32,382 nucleotides of DNA from Calidithermus roseus (lineage in GTDB: Bacteria; Deinococcota; Deinococci; Deinococcales; Thermaceae), in the NCBI RefSeq assembly GCF_003574095.1, contig NZ_QWLA01000041.1:1-32382 (forward strand), given 5' to 3'. The position numbers and the translations under genes were made by a program. Shown here piece after piece: positions 1 through 6,631 of the stretch. The stretch's first letter is position 1. Each line of letters starts with the position of its first letter. A model generated the notes under the pieces. That model was given only the letters and a program-made list of their open reading frames with translations. It ran no database searches and had not been told where the DNA came from.

Positions 1-842
1 GGCTGAGGGGCGGGCACGGGTTGGGGCTGGGGAGTGGGCTGGACGGCAGCGGCCTTGAGGGTATCCACCTCGCCTTTGAGGGTGTTGACCTGATCGTTGA
101 GTGCCTTGATCTGGTCGTTGAGTTCCCTGGCCTGCCTTTCCAGCGCCTCCAGACGGGCCTGCTGGCTGGCTTCCTGCTCGGTGGTGGTAGGAGCCGGGGC
201 AGGAGCGGGAGCAGGCTGGGCCTGGGCCGCAGCAACCTTCTTCAGCTCTTCCTCCAGCGCCGCGATGCGGGCCTCGAGGGTGCTGGTGTCAGCCGGTTGA
301 GCCGGAGCGGGCTGGGCCTGGGCCGCAGCGACCTTCTTCAGCTCTTCCTCCAGCGCCGCGATGCGGGCTTCCAGAGCGCTGGTATCGACGGTGGGGGCAG
401 GAGCGGGCTGGGCCTGGGCCGCGGCCAGTTGCTGAAGCTGGGTCTCGAGCGCCTGGAGCTTGGCATCCTGGGCAGTGTTGGCCTCAGTGATGCCGGCGAT
501 CTGCGCCTTGAGGTCGGAGAGTTCCTTGCTCACCTCCTCCATGGCTTTGTCGATGGTGGCCTGGTCCTGTGGCGTGGTGGGCTGGTTGGGGCAGCGCCCG
601 CCAAGCTGGATAAAGCGGTAGAAGATCAGGGCTGCCTGGTAGCGGGTGAGGTTCTGGTTACCCCGAAAAGTCCCATCCTCGAAGCCCTGGATCAGCCCGC
701 ACTGGGCAATGAAGTCCACGGCCTCCTTGGCCCAGTGGCCCGCCGGAACGTCGCGGAAACTGGGAGTCGATTGCTGCACTGCAAGAATCATGCTCAGGCC
801 GAATGCGCCCATGACTGCGACGCGAACCAATGGTTTGTGCAT
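1..842 (-). CDS. SLH-domain, coiled-coil envelope protein (partial)
   Basis: This is the N-terminal 280 codons of a cell-envelope protein; the rest runs off the left edge. The start is the ATG at 842-840, preceded by a clear AGGAGG. A hydrophobic signal-like segment (about residues 5-22) leads into an SLH domain (about 27-80) with the typical FRDVPAGHWAKEAV opening and a GLIQGFEDGTFRGNQ block. After it comes a long heptad-rich coiled coil (from about 90) with Ala/Pro/Gln linkers. A unit ending in ARIAALEEELKKVAAAQAQ occurs twice in tandem, with a third degenerate start. In Thermus and Deinococcus, SLH plus coiled-coil proteins of this plan (SlpA/Omp-alpha type) tie the outer membrane to peptidoglycan-linked polymer and often end in a beta-barrel. 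Whether a barrel follows cannot be seen. It has its own promoter region and is the last gene of its direction here. Confidence 0.85.
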   Translation of the reverse strand, partial: MHKPLVRVAVMGAFGLSMILAVQQSTPSFRDVPAGHWAKEAVDFIAQCGLIQGFEDGTFRGNQNLTRYQAALIFYRFIQLGGRCPNQPTTPQDQATIDKAMEEVSKELSDLKAQIAGITEANTAQDAKLQALETQLQQLAAAQAQPAPAPTVDTSALEARIAALEEELKKVAAAQAQPAPAQPADTSTLEARIAALEEELKKVAAAQAQPAPAPAPAPTTTEQEASQQARLEALERQARELNDQIKALNDQVNTLKGEVDTLKAAAVQPTPQPQPVPAPQ

Positions 843-1126
843 ATCGTTCCTCCTAGAGCGCGCCATGACCAAGCCCGAAGGCTGCTTGCTGCTGACGCAA
901 TCGCTCTAAGTCAAGGTGTACTCGCGGGGGCTGAAGGGAATTAGAGGATTGTCTGATGATGGAATTGGGCAAACTCTGCAATGCGCCTCATATATGAGAG
1001 AATTGCCTGATCCGGCGATCTTCGCAGCTTCCATAGCTTTCGGTGTTGGCGAAGAGGAAAATAGCTATAAACCGGGTATATCTTTTGATTAAGGCGACCC
1101 ATTCCCCCCTAAACGGAGCATTAAGA
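843..1126. other. Intergenic stretch upstream of the SLH gene, no gene seen
   Basis: No ORF here resembles a real gene. The stretch is AT-richer than its surroundings and most probably is the long untranslated leader and promoter of the SLH gene read leftwards. It holds a perfect 12-bp palindrome CTCATATATGAG at 987-998, which may be an operator or simply an AT-rich promoter element, and the promoter candidate listed separately at 1064-1092. Confidence 0.5.
1064..1092 (-). promoter_or_regulatory. Candidate promoter of the SLH-protein gene
   Basis: On the minus strand TTAATC (1092-1087) and TATAGC (1069-1064) are separated by 17 bp. This is a fair match to a housekeeping -35/-10 pair in the only AT-rich part of the intergenic region. 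It would give a leader of about 215 nt. Thermus S-layer mRNAs are known for long leaders, but the hexamers here are imperfect and no start site is demonstrated. Confidence 0.3.
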
Positions 1127-1154
1127 AACAACCCCGGCCTGAAGCGGGGCTGTT
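1127..1154 (-). terminator. Rho-independent terminator candidate
   Basis: A hairpin reads, on the minus strand, AACA-GCCCCG-loop-CGGGGT-TGTT with one mismatch, then TCTTAA. It lies directly after the end of the small membrane-protein gene at 1173 and is oriented to stop transcription coming from that gene before it reaches the SLH gene promoter. The T-run is short, so strength is uncertain. Confidence 0.45.
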
Positions 1155-1172
1155 CGAGAAGAATCGAGATCG

Positions 1173-1406
1173 TTAGCGCCAGAGCTGCGGAAGCTTGCGG
1201 CGCTTCCAGCGGCGGGGAAGCAGCCGCTGCCAGGCATAGCCGAGCGCTGCGAGGGCCGCCCCGATCAAACCCAGCACCCAGATCGTGGCAAAGATCCAGA
1301 CCGCCAGAAACAAACCGACGATCAAGGCCAATCCAACACCCACCCAGACCAACGGGCTACGGGGCATGCCAGACCAGTAGGCTTTCACGTTTTTCAGGGT
1401 AGGCAA
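1173..1406 (-). CDS. Small two-helix membrane protein, function unknown
   Basis: A 77-residue reading frame has two hydrophobic stretches (about residues 18-36 and 40-58) separated by a very short turn. It ends in a basic, arginine/lysine-rich tail (LLPRRWKRRK), which suggests a hairpin in the inner membrane with a cytoplasmic C-terminus. I do not recognise a family. The longest version starts at a TTG (1406-1404) without a convincing ribosome binding site; internal GTG and ATG codons (the ATG encoding MPRSPLVW) are alternatives, so the start is unsettled. A terminator-like hairpin follows immediately, which supports its being a transcribed unit. The high hydrophobicity and coherent tail make a chance ORF less likely. 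Confidence 0.5.
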   Translation of the reverse strand: MPTLKNVKAYWSGMPRSPLVWVGVGLALIVGLFLAVWIFATIWVLGLIGAALAALGYAWQRLLPRRWKRRKLPQLWR

Positions 1407-1424
1407 TAACAGGCGACGCGAATG

Positions 1425-1594
1425 CTAGGCCGCTCTCATTTGGGCCTGGCGCACGCGCTCGAGGCGCTCGAGTTGCTCGAGCCAGACCGCCGGGCCTCGA
1501 GTCCATGTACTCCAGCGTGAGCACCTCCAGGCGGTAGTCCTCCTCGCTCAGGCTGCGGTGCCGGTCGCGCAGGCCCTCCGGCTCGAGCCGCGTT
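1425..1594 (-). pseudogene. Possible frameshifted relic after the acyl-CoA dehydrogenase
   Basis: Directly after the acyl-CoA dehydrogenase stop, one minus-strand frame reads protein-like helical sequence (RHRSLSEEDYRLEVLTLEY). About 30 codons on this becomes a low-complexity Ala/Arg/Pro run, while the neighbouring frame takes over with AVWLEQLERLERVRQAQMRA and a stop at 1427-1425. Together they look like one short alpha-helical protein with a frameshift in the CTCGAG-rich stretch, and no start codon is evident. It may be a decayed gene tail or an unusual small ORF. No family is recognised. The same 60 bases (1441-1500) hold four CTCGAG hexamers. Confidence 0.3.
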
Positions 1595-2782
1595 TTACCT
1601 GAACTTCGCCAGCAGGTTGCGCGCGATGATGACCTTGAGCACCTCGGTGGTGCCCTCGCCGATGCGCATGAGGCGGGCGTCGCGCCAGTAGCGCTCGACG
1701 GGGTACTCCTTGATGTAGCCATAGCCGCCGAGCACCTGGATGGCCTCGTCGCAGGCCTGCACCGCGACCTCAGAGGCGAACATCTTGGCCTGCGCGGCCT
1801 CCGTGCCGAAGGGACGGCCCGCGTCGCGCAACTCGGCGGCACGCAGGTAGAGCAGGCGGGCGGCCTCGAGGTTGGTCGCCATCTCGGCGAGCTTGAAGCT
1901 CACGCCCTGGAACTCGGCGATGGGCTTGCCGAACTGCTCACGCTCGAGCGCGTACTTCGCAGCGAACTCGAGCGCGGCCCGCCCCAGCCCCACCGAAAGC
2001 GCCGCGATGCCGATGCGCCCGCCCTCGAGCACTTTCATCACGTCGTAGAAGCCCTTGCCTCGCTCACCCATGAGCGCGTCCTTGCCCACGCGCAGATCCT
2101 CGAAGATGAGCTGGGCAGTGTCGGAGGAGTGCAGGCCGAGCTTCTCCTCCTTGCGGCCTATCCGCAAACCCTCCGCCGGGCGATAGAACACGAAAGCCGA
2201 AAGCCCCAGGTGCTTTTTGTCAGGGGCAGGAGCGGGATCGGTGCGGGCGTTGATCACGTAGACCCCGGCCACCGACCCCTGGGTAATGAACTGCTTAGAG
2301 CCGTTGATCACGAAGCCTTCAGGGGTCTCCTCGGCCCGTGTGCGCAGAGCAGCCGCGTCCGAACCCGAGCCGGGCTCGGTCAGGCCCCACGCCCCCAGCA
2401 TCTCAGCGCTCGCCAACCTGGGCAGGAATTCCCGCTTCTGGGCCTCGTCACCGGCAGTCAGGATGTGGCCGATGCACAGCGAGTTGTGCGAGGCCACAGT
2501 GAGCCCCAGCGAGCCATCCACCGCGCCAATCTCTTCGATGATGCGGGTGAACATGCGGGTCGTGAGCCCGGCGCCACCGTACTGCTCGGGCACGTTGGCC
2601 CCCATCACCCCTAGCTCGCCCAGCTTCTTGACGATCGCCAGCGGAAACTCGCCCGTGCGGTCACGCTCGGCGGCTCCGGGAGCCACCTCGGCCTGCAAGA
2701 AGTCGCGCAGCGCGCCGATGATCTGGCGTTCTTCGGGGCCCAGTTCAAACCACAGATCGCGGGATTTTTCAGTGAGCAACAT
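1595..2782 (-). CDS. Acyl-CoA dehydrogenase
   Basis: FAD-dependent acyl-CoA dehydrogenase of about 395 residues, the usual family length, which introduces the alpha-beta double bond in acyl-CoA during fatty-acid or branched-chain amino-acid breakdown and passes electrons to ETF. The sequence shows an N-terminal helical domain ([14 protein letters not shown]), the middle-domain signature [13 protein letters not shown] (about residues 125-137), a C-terminal helical domain with [20 protein letters not shown], and the late EGTTEV motif near residue 375 whose Glu is the usual catalytic base position. The start is set at the ATG at 2782-2780 because GGAGG lies eight bases upstream; the longer frame to 2836 would run through the promoter. 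The gene stands alone with a strong candidate promoter/operator. Substrate chain length cannot be read from sequence; a short-chain or isovaleryl-type enzyme is likely. Confidence 0.93.
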   Translation of the reverse strand: MLLTEKSRDLWFELGPEERQIIGALRDFLQAEVAPGAAERDRTGEFPLAIVKKLGELGVMGANVPEQYGGAGLTTRMFTRIIEEIGAVDGSLGLTVASHNSLCIGHILTAGDEAQKREFLPRLASAEMLGAWGLTEPGSGSDAAALRTRAEETPEGFVINGSKQFITQGSVAGVYVINARTDPAPAPDKKHLGLSAFVFYRPAEGLRIGRKEEKLGLHSSDTAQLIFEDLRVGKDALMGERGKGFYDVMKVLEGGRIGIAALSVGLGRAALEFAAKYALEREQFGKPIAEFQGVSFKLAEMATNLEAARLLYLRAAELRDAGRPFGTEAAQAKMFASEVAVQACDEAIQVLGGYGYIKEYPVERYWRDARLMRIGEGTTEVLKVIIARNLLAKFR

Positions 2783-2802
2783 CCTGACCTCCAACAAACA
2801 TA

Positions 2803-2843
2803 ACGCTTTACAAACATCATAACGTAAAAGCGTCATATATCAA
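2803..2843 (-). promoter_or_regulatory. Promoter with overlapping inverted-repeat operator, acyl-CoA dehydrogenase gene
   Basis: On the minus strand TTGATA (2843-2838) and TATGAT (2821-2816) are separated by 16 bp and make a good promoter. Overlapping it is an imperfect inverted repeat, ACGCTTTAC at 2803-2811 against GTAAAAGCGT at 2824-2833, so that the -10 lies between the arms. This is the geometry of a repressor operator, and TetR-family repressors commonly control fatty-acid degradation genes in Thermus. Which regulator binds is unknown and none is encoded next to it. Confidence 0.55.
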
Positions 2844-2938
2844 TGTGGCGTCGTATGTCGTATGTCGATAGCCAAGCTAAAGGCGTTGTGCGTTCTGCGG
2901 ATTCTGCGGCTTTAGCAAATCCCACCATCATGCCCACG

Positions 2939-2947
2939 TGCTATAGT
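2939..2947 (+). promoter_or_regulatory. Extended -10 promoter of the S1-domain gene
   Basis: TGCTATAGT contains the extended -10 dinucleotide TG, one base, then TATAGT. No good -35 is visible at 17 bp, as is common for extended -10 promoters. Initiation about seven bases downstream gives a leader of roughly 75 nt that contains the hairpins described at 2956-3008. Confidence 0.5.
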
Positions 2948-2955
2948 GAGGACGC

Positions 2956-3008
2956 CGTGAGACATCCCCAAGAGCCAAGGCTTTCCCCATTGGGGAAGGA
3001 AGCTCACG
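2956..3008 (+). promoter_or_regulatory. Folded 5' leader of the S1-domain gene
   Basis: The leader has an outer pairing, CGTGAG (2956-2961) with CTCACG (3003-3008), that encloses a tight hairpin TTCCCC-ATT-GGGGAA (2983-2997). The ribosome binding site GGAGG (3015-3019) lies just outside the outer stem. Because the encoded protein is an RNA-binding S1 protein, the structure could be a site of self-regulation, but no mechanism is shown. Confidence 0.35.
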
Positions 3009-3028
3009 CCCCATGGAGGAATAGCTGA

Positions 3029-3421
3029 ATGCAGATCGAAGCTGGTGCCATCGTTGAAGGCCGCGTGACGCGGATCATGGATTTCGGGGCTTTCGTGGAG
3101 TTGCCCAACGGTGAGTCGGGCTTAGTCCACATCTCGCAGATCGCTCACGAGTTCGTCAAGAACGTGCGCGACCACCTCTCCGAAGGCGAGGTGGTGCAGG
3201 TGATGGTGCTAGGTCGCGACGAGAAGGGCCGCCTGGACCTCTCCATCAAGGAGCTCACCCCCGCTCCCGTCGAACCCCCGCGTCCCAAGCGTCTGCCGCG
3301 CCAGGCCCCCGAGTTCGAGAACAAGCTCAAAAGCTTCCTGCGCGGCTCGGGCGGAGGCGGCTTCGGCGGAGGCGGTGGCAAGAAGCCAGGCAAGGGTAAA
3401 GGTGGCCGCGGACGGCGCTAA
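3029..3421 (+). CDS. S1-domain RNA-binding protein
   Basis: A 130-residue protein made of a single S1 OB-fold domain (about residues 1-75) followed by a basic linker and a Gly/Lys/Arg-rich tail (from about 105). The S1 signature is clear: AGAIVEGRVTRIMDFGAFVEL at the N-terminus, GLVHISQIA in the middle, and GRLDLSIKEL at the end. The size and plan resemble the Gsp13/YugI family and the S1 domains of PNPase, so it probably binds RNA or ribosomes through both domain and tail. The start ATG has GGAGG eight bases upstream. It is one of very few plus-strand genes in the window, with its own promoter, structured leader and terminator. The exact cellular role is unknown. Confidence 0.88.
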   Translation: MQIEAGAIVEGRVTRIMDFGAFVELPNGESGLVHISQIAHEFVKNVRDHLSEGEVVQVMVLGRDEKGRLDLSIKELTPAPVEPPRPKRLPRQAPEFENKLKSFLRGSGGGGFGGGGGKKPGKGKGGRGRR

Positions 3422-3438
3422 CGACGTCTGAATTCCTG

Positions 3439-3466
3439 CCCGCCCTACGGGGCGGGTTTGGTGTTT
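3439..3466 (+). terminator. Rho-independent terminator of the S1-domain gene
   Basis: CCCGCCC (3439-3445), loop TACG, GGGCGGG (3450-3456), then TTTGGTGTTT: a perfect seven-base-pair GC stem with a tetraloop and a T-rich tail, 18 bases after the stop codon. Confidence 0.85.
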
Positions 3467-3559
3467 GGGGAAGCGATAAGCCGTCGGCGTCGAGGGCCAG
3501 GGCGCCTTGCGTACGACGCAAGACGTACGACCCGCCCCCGGCGTTCGTCTATCGGCTAT

Positions 3560-4084
3560 TCAGCGCCCCTTCCTCCACGCCTCCGACTTCCCCTTGGGAA
3601 TGCTCAACGACTTGAACTCTCCCCCGCGCAGGTGCTTGGCGAGGTAGACGATCTGCCCCACGTGATAGGCGGTGTGGGCCAACGAGCGGTGGATGGCCTC
3701 GAGCACGCTCAGCGGACGCCCCCGGATGAGCACGTTTTGGGTGAGGTGCTCGGGGCGAAGGTTCTCGAGGGTGACGAGCAGCGCGGCCCAGCCGTTTTCC
3801 CAGCCCAGCCACAGTTCCTCGACGCTGTCCCCGTGGATTTCGAACTCGCCGTCGCGGTTGCGGTCGGGCTTCTCTCCATCGCTGCTGAGAAAATCCGTCC
3901 AGCGCGAGCGAAGGTTACCCCCCACGTGCTTGACGACCACGGCGATGCTGTTGGAGGCAAGGTCGGGAGCAAAAAACCAGTCCTGAGGCGAGATCTGGGC
4001 CAGAGCCTTCTCGGCCAGCTCCTTGTACATGCGGAATTGCTCGAGGGCACTGCGCAGGTATAAAGCCCCTAATTCCCCGCTCAT
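3560..4084 (-). CDS. DinB-like (DUF1572-type) four-helix-bundle protein
   Basis: A 174-residue protein resembling the DinB/YfiT superfamily, DUF1572-type, whose members are metal-binding four-helix bundles, some acting as thiol-dependent transferases. Visible features are an N-terminal helix with LRSALEQFRMYKELAEKALA, a histidine in the VVKHVGGNLRSRWTDFL helix (about residue 51), and the late pair in SLAHTAYHVGQIVYLAKHL (about 135-152), which supplies the His residues that usually bind the metal. The start is the ATG at 4084-4082; upstream of it the response regulator stop is embedded in a TATAGT box, so the gene may be transcribed separately as a leaderless message. It is the last gene of the long minus-strand cluster. 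Its substrate is unknown. Confidence 0.75.
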   Translation of the reverse strand: MSGELGALYLRSALEQFRMYKELAEKALAQISPQDWFFAPDLASNSIAVVVKHVGGNLRSRWTDFLSSDGEKPDRNRDGEFEIHGDSVEELWLGWENGWAALLVTLENLRPEHLTQNVLIRGRPLSVLEAIHRSLAHTAYHVGQIVYLAKHLRGGEFKSLSIPKGKSEAWRKGR

Positions 4085-4090
4085 GGGTCC

Positions 4091-4096
4091 ACTATA
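4091..4096 (-). promoter_or_regulatory. Candidate leaderless -10 for the DinB-like gene
   Basis: TATAGT on the minus strand ends six bases before the ATG of the DinB-like gene, the spacing of leaderless promoters that are common in Deinococcota. It overlaps the TAG stop codon of the response-regulator gene. There is no good -35. There is also no clear ribosome binding site for the DinB-like gene, which agrees with leaderless start. Confidence 0.4.
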
Positions 4097-4706
4097 GCCC
4101 CAGTTCACGCGCCAGCAGCGCGGCCTGGGTGCGGCCCTTGAGGCCCAGCTTGGCCAGCAAGCTGCTGACGTGGGTCTTGACCGTCTTCTCCGCGATGCCC
4201 AGCCGTTGGGCGATGGCCTTGTTGGAGAGGCCCTGGGCGATGAGGGAGAGCACCTCGCGCTCCTTGGCGGTGAGCCCGGCCAGGCGGTCTTTGTGCGGCC
4301 TGGCCAGCAGGCGCACGGCGGCGGGATCCAGGGGCACCTCTCCCCTGGCTGCCGAGCGAATGCCATCCAGCAAAGCCGCGGGCCCGGCGTGCTTGAGCAG
4401 GTAGCCCGAAGCGCCCAGGTGCAGGGCCTGGCGCAGGGTTTCCCCCTCGAGGAAGCTGGTGAGGATGAGCACCTTGGGCGCAGGAGAGAGCTCGAGGAAG
4501 CGGGGTATCCAGGCCAGGGCGTGCCCGTCGCACAGGTGCAGATCGAGGAGGATGAGGTCGGGGTGCAGGTTCTGGGCCTTGGCCAGGGCCTCGCGGCCCC
4601 CCTCGGCCTCCTCGACGAGCGCGAGGTCCTCGTAGAGGCCGAAGAAGGCTTTGAGCCCCTCGCGCACGATGGGATGGTCGTCGACGATCAGCAGGCGAAG
4701 AGGCAT
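4092..4706 (-). CDS. Response regulator, NarL/LuxR type
   Basis: A 204-residue two-component response regulator. The receiver domain (about residues 1-120) has the acidic pair in LLIVDDHPIVREGL, the phospho-acceptor Asp in LILLDLHL (about D55), the switch Thr in LILTSF and the Lys in GYLLKHAG. The C-terminal LuxR-type helix-turn-helix (about 145-204) shows LTAKEREVLSLIAQGLSNK and EKTVKTHVSSLLAKL. The preferred start is the ATG at 4706-4704, seven bases after AGGAGG, overlapping the kinase stop as TGATG; a GTG three bases earlier is less well spaced. The coupling to the histidine kinase indicates a cognate pair. Target genes are not known; the kinase's cysteine cluster suggests redox or oxygen control. 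Confidence 0.93.
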   Translation of the reverse strand: MPLRLLIVDDHPIVREGLKAFFGLYEDLALVEEAEGGREALAKAQNLHPDLILLDLHLCDGHALAWIPRFLELSPAPKVLILTSFLEGETLRQALHLGASGYLLKHAGPAALLDGIRSAARGEVPLDPAAVRLLARPHKDRLAGLTAKEREVLSLIAQGLSNKAIAQRLGIAEKTVKTHVSSLLAKLGLKGRTQAALLARELGL

Positions 4707-5863
4707 CACCCGGCCTCCTTTCCTTTCAGAAGGGGAATGCGTGCCTCCAGCAGCACGCCCCCCCTCGAGCGGTTGCTAAGGCGCAGGCTCCCCTCCAAGC
4801 TGGCGGTGCGCTGCTCGAGGGAGAGCAGCCCCATCCCCCGCCTGACCGCCTCCGGCAGACCGCGCCCGTCGTCCTCCAGGCGCAGGCGGGCTTGGCCCCG
4901 GTGGAGGTCCAGGCGGATCCACAGGTTCTTGGGGTGGGCGTGCCTGAGCGCGTTGTGGATGCCCTCCTGGGCGATGCGGTAGAGGGTTTCGGCCACGCTC
5001 TCGGGGAGCTCGAGGGGCTGGGCGTCGAGGTGTACCCGTACCACCCCGTTCACCCGGTCGGCCAGCCGGGAGAGGGCCGGGGCGAGGCCCTGGGAGAGGT
5101 CGGCGGGCCGCAAGAGTTCGACCAGGCCCCGCAGCTCCGACAAGGCTGAGGAGACCAGCTCGGCGGAGCGCTCCAGGGCAACCTCCCGCTGCTCCTGGCT
5201 CTGACGGGCCACGTTGAGCGAGAGCTCGGCGGCAAAGAGCAGTTGCGCCACCGAGTCGTGCATCTCCCGCGCCAGCCGGGCCCGCTCCTCCAGCGCGGCC
5301 AGGGCTTCGCGCTCGCGCACCTGCTGCTCCTGCAGGCGTGCGCGGCGGAAGGCCAGGCCCAGGGTGCGGCCCACGGCGGTGAGGAACTCCAGCGTTTCAG
5401 CGTCGAAGGGCTCGCGGCCCGGCGCGGCCAGGTTGAGGATGCCCACCGGGCCATCCTTGGTCAGGAGGGGCACGCTGGCGTGGACCTCGAGCCCCCCCTT
5501 GTCGCCCTGGGCGCTCTCGAGGCGGCTGCAGGTGACGATGTTGACCCCCCGGTCGAGTTCGCCGTGCCGGAAGAGCCAGTGGCAGTCGCAGCTCTTCTCG
5601 CGCAAGCAGCGGCGATCCTCAGCCAGCAGCGCGGGCGGCAGACCCGTGGATGAGGAGAGCGCGAGCTGCCCCTGGCGGGCGTCGCCGGGTTCGACCTGAC
5701 TCACGAACACCCAGCCCGTGCTCAGGCCCAACAACTCGACGAGTTCTTCCAGCGCAGCCTGCAGGGCCTGGTTGAAGTCGGCCCGTTTATTGAGCACCTC
5801 GAGGATCTGGTTGAGCGTCGCCAGTTCCTTGAGGCGGCGTTGGAGCGCGACGGAGCGAGCCAT
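4706..5863 (-). CDS. GAF-domain sensor histidine kinase (NarX/LiaS class) with Cys cluster
   Basis: A cytoplasmic histidine kinase of about 385 residues with no membrane segment. A GAF domain (about residues 15-170) is followed by a coiled-coil linker, the HisKA_3 dimerisation/phospho-acceptor helix with the H-box REMHDSVAQLL (His about 202), and an ATPase domain with the N-box GIHNALRHAHP (about 302-311) and the G-box DDGRGLP. Inside the GAF domain are four cysteines spaced C-x5-C-x-C-x17-C (about C86, C92, C94, C112). This arrangement recalls the iron-sulfur-binding GAF domain of the oxygen/redox sensor AirS, so this kinase may sense oxygen, nitric oxide or redox state; that is an inference. 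The ATG at 5863 is chosen; a GTG two codons upstream is possible. The gene overlaps the response regulator by one base. Confidence 0.92.
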   Translation of the reverse strand: MARSVALQRRLKELATLNQILEVLNKRADFNQALQAALEELVELLGLSTGWVFVSQVEPGDARQGQLALSSSTGLPPALLAEDRRCLREKSCDCHWLFRHGELDRGVNIVTCSRLESAQGDKGGLEVHASVPLLTKDGPVGILNLAAPGREPFDAETLEFLTAVGRTLGLAFRRARLQEQQVREREALAALEERARLAREMHDSVAQLLFAAELSLNVARQSQEQREVALERSAELVSSALSELRGLVELLRPADLSQGLAPALSRLADRVNGVVRVHLDAQPLELPESVAETLYRIAQEGIHNALRHAHPKNLWIRLDLHRGQARLRLEDDGRGLPEAVRRGMGLLSLEQRTASLEGSLRLSNRSRGGVLLEARIPLLKGKEAG

Positions 5864-5906
5864 CGCCACTCACCACCCGAACAACCAGCCACCGTTGACG
5901 ACACGC

Positions 5907-6311
5907 TTATCCATGTTCATGCCCCAATTCTTCCCGATGCCACCACTCCCGCCACTCCAGCGGCCTGCCTTCAGCGCTGAAACGGCCCACGCTCACACCG
6001 TCGAGCCGGACCCGCTCGCCGCCAGGCACGCGGGTGAACTCGACCCGCCAATTCACCACGACTACGTTCCCCTCGACTGCCAGGACCTCGCCCTCGAATT
6101 TCACATCCCGCTGTGTGGCAAGGCCCTCGAGCCAGTAGCGCTTCACCGCCTCGAAGCCCCGAATCGGCGGGTCGAAGGGGTTCTCCTGGTAGAGCACCTC
6201 GGGGTCGAAGAGCGAGGCGGCCAGCTCGGCGTCGGCTGATTCCCAGGCCTGGCCCAGGCGGCGCAGCCAGTGCTCGAGGCTCTCCCGCTTCAGGCTCACT
6301 GCACTTCCCAT
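5907..6311 (-). CDS. SnoaL-like / NTF2-fold protein
   Basis: A 134-residue protein that fits the SnoaL-like NTF2 fold: helices with LRRLGQAWESADAELAASLF, then LYQENPFDPPIRGFEAVKRYW, then strands such as VVVVNWRVEFTRV and a final LEWREWWHREEL. NTF2-like proteins of this kind are either small isomerase/hydrolase-like enzymes or ligand-binding proteins; no specific substrate can be named. The ATG at 6311 overlaps the end of the preceding gene by 16 bases. A GTG at 6299-6297 that overlaps that gene's stop as GTGA is an equally plausible start. It is translationally coupled within the cluster that leads to the sensor kinase, with a 43-base gap before it. Confidence 0.75.
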   Translation of the reverse strand: MGSAVSLKRESLEHWLRRLGQAWESADAELAASLFDPEVLYQENPFDPPIRGFEAVKRYWLEGLATQRDVKFEGEVLAVEGNVVVVNWRVEFTRVPGGERVRLDGVSVGRFSAEGRPLEWREWWHREELGHEHG

Positions 6312-6604
6312 AAGCGCGGCAATTCCTCCAGGCGTTTCCAGCCTTCACCCTTCTCCACGCGCTCCACGCTCAGCTCGGTGAAGTAGTCGTCGAGCACCGC
6401 CGCCCGCTCCATCGCCAGGGGTGGACGGCAGTAGTCTTCCTCCTCCCACACCAGCCACTCGCCCTCCACACGGGCGTTCTTCAGCGAGAAGTCCAGCGCC
6501 CGCCCAAAGGGCTGCATGGTGCGGATCTCCCCGCTTTGCAGCCGGGTCTGGAGTTCGGCGAGCTTTTGGGGGAGGGCCTTGGCCCTTACCAGGTAGTAAG
6601 CCAT
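6296..6604 (-). CDS. Conserved-looking small protein, function unknown
   Basis: A 102-residue protein starting MAYYLVRAKAL at an ATG with GGAG seven to eight bases upstream. It is acidic and mixed alpha/beta, with a strand-rich centre (ARVEGEWLVWEEEDYCRPPL) and a C-terminal helix. The overall plan (YLVRA start, LQSGEIRTMQPFG, EEDYCRPPLAMERAAVLDDYF) looks like a genuine folded protein with balanced codon use, but I do not recognise its family. It lies between the QueA-like gene (27-base gap) and the SnoaL-like gene (overlap), so it belongs to the same transcript. Its end overlaps the next start, which supports its being translated. Confidence 0.65.
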   Translation of the reverse strand: MAYYLVRAKALPQKLAELQTRLQSGEIRTMQPFGRALDFSLKNARVEGEWLVWEEEDYCRPPLAMERAAVLDDYFTELSVERVEKGEGWKRLEELPRLWEVQ

Positions 6605-6631
6605 CTCAACTCCTATCAGCCATCGACAACT

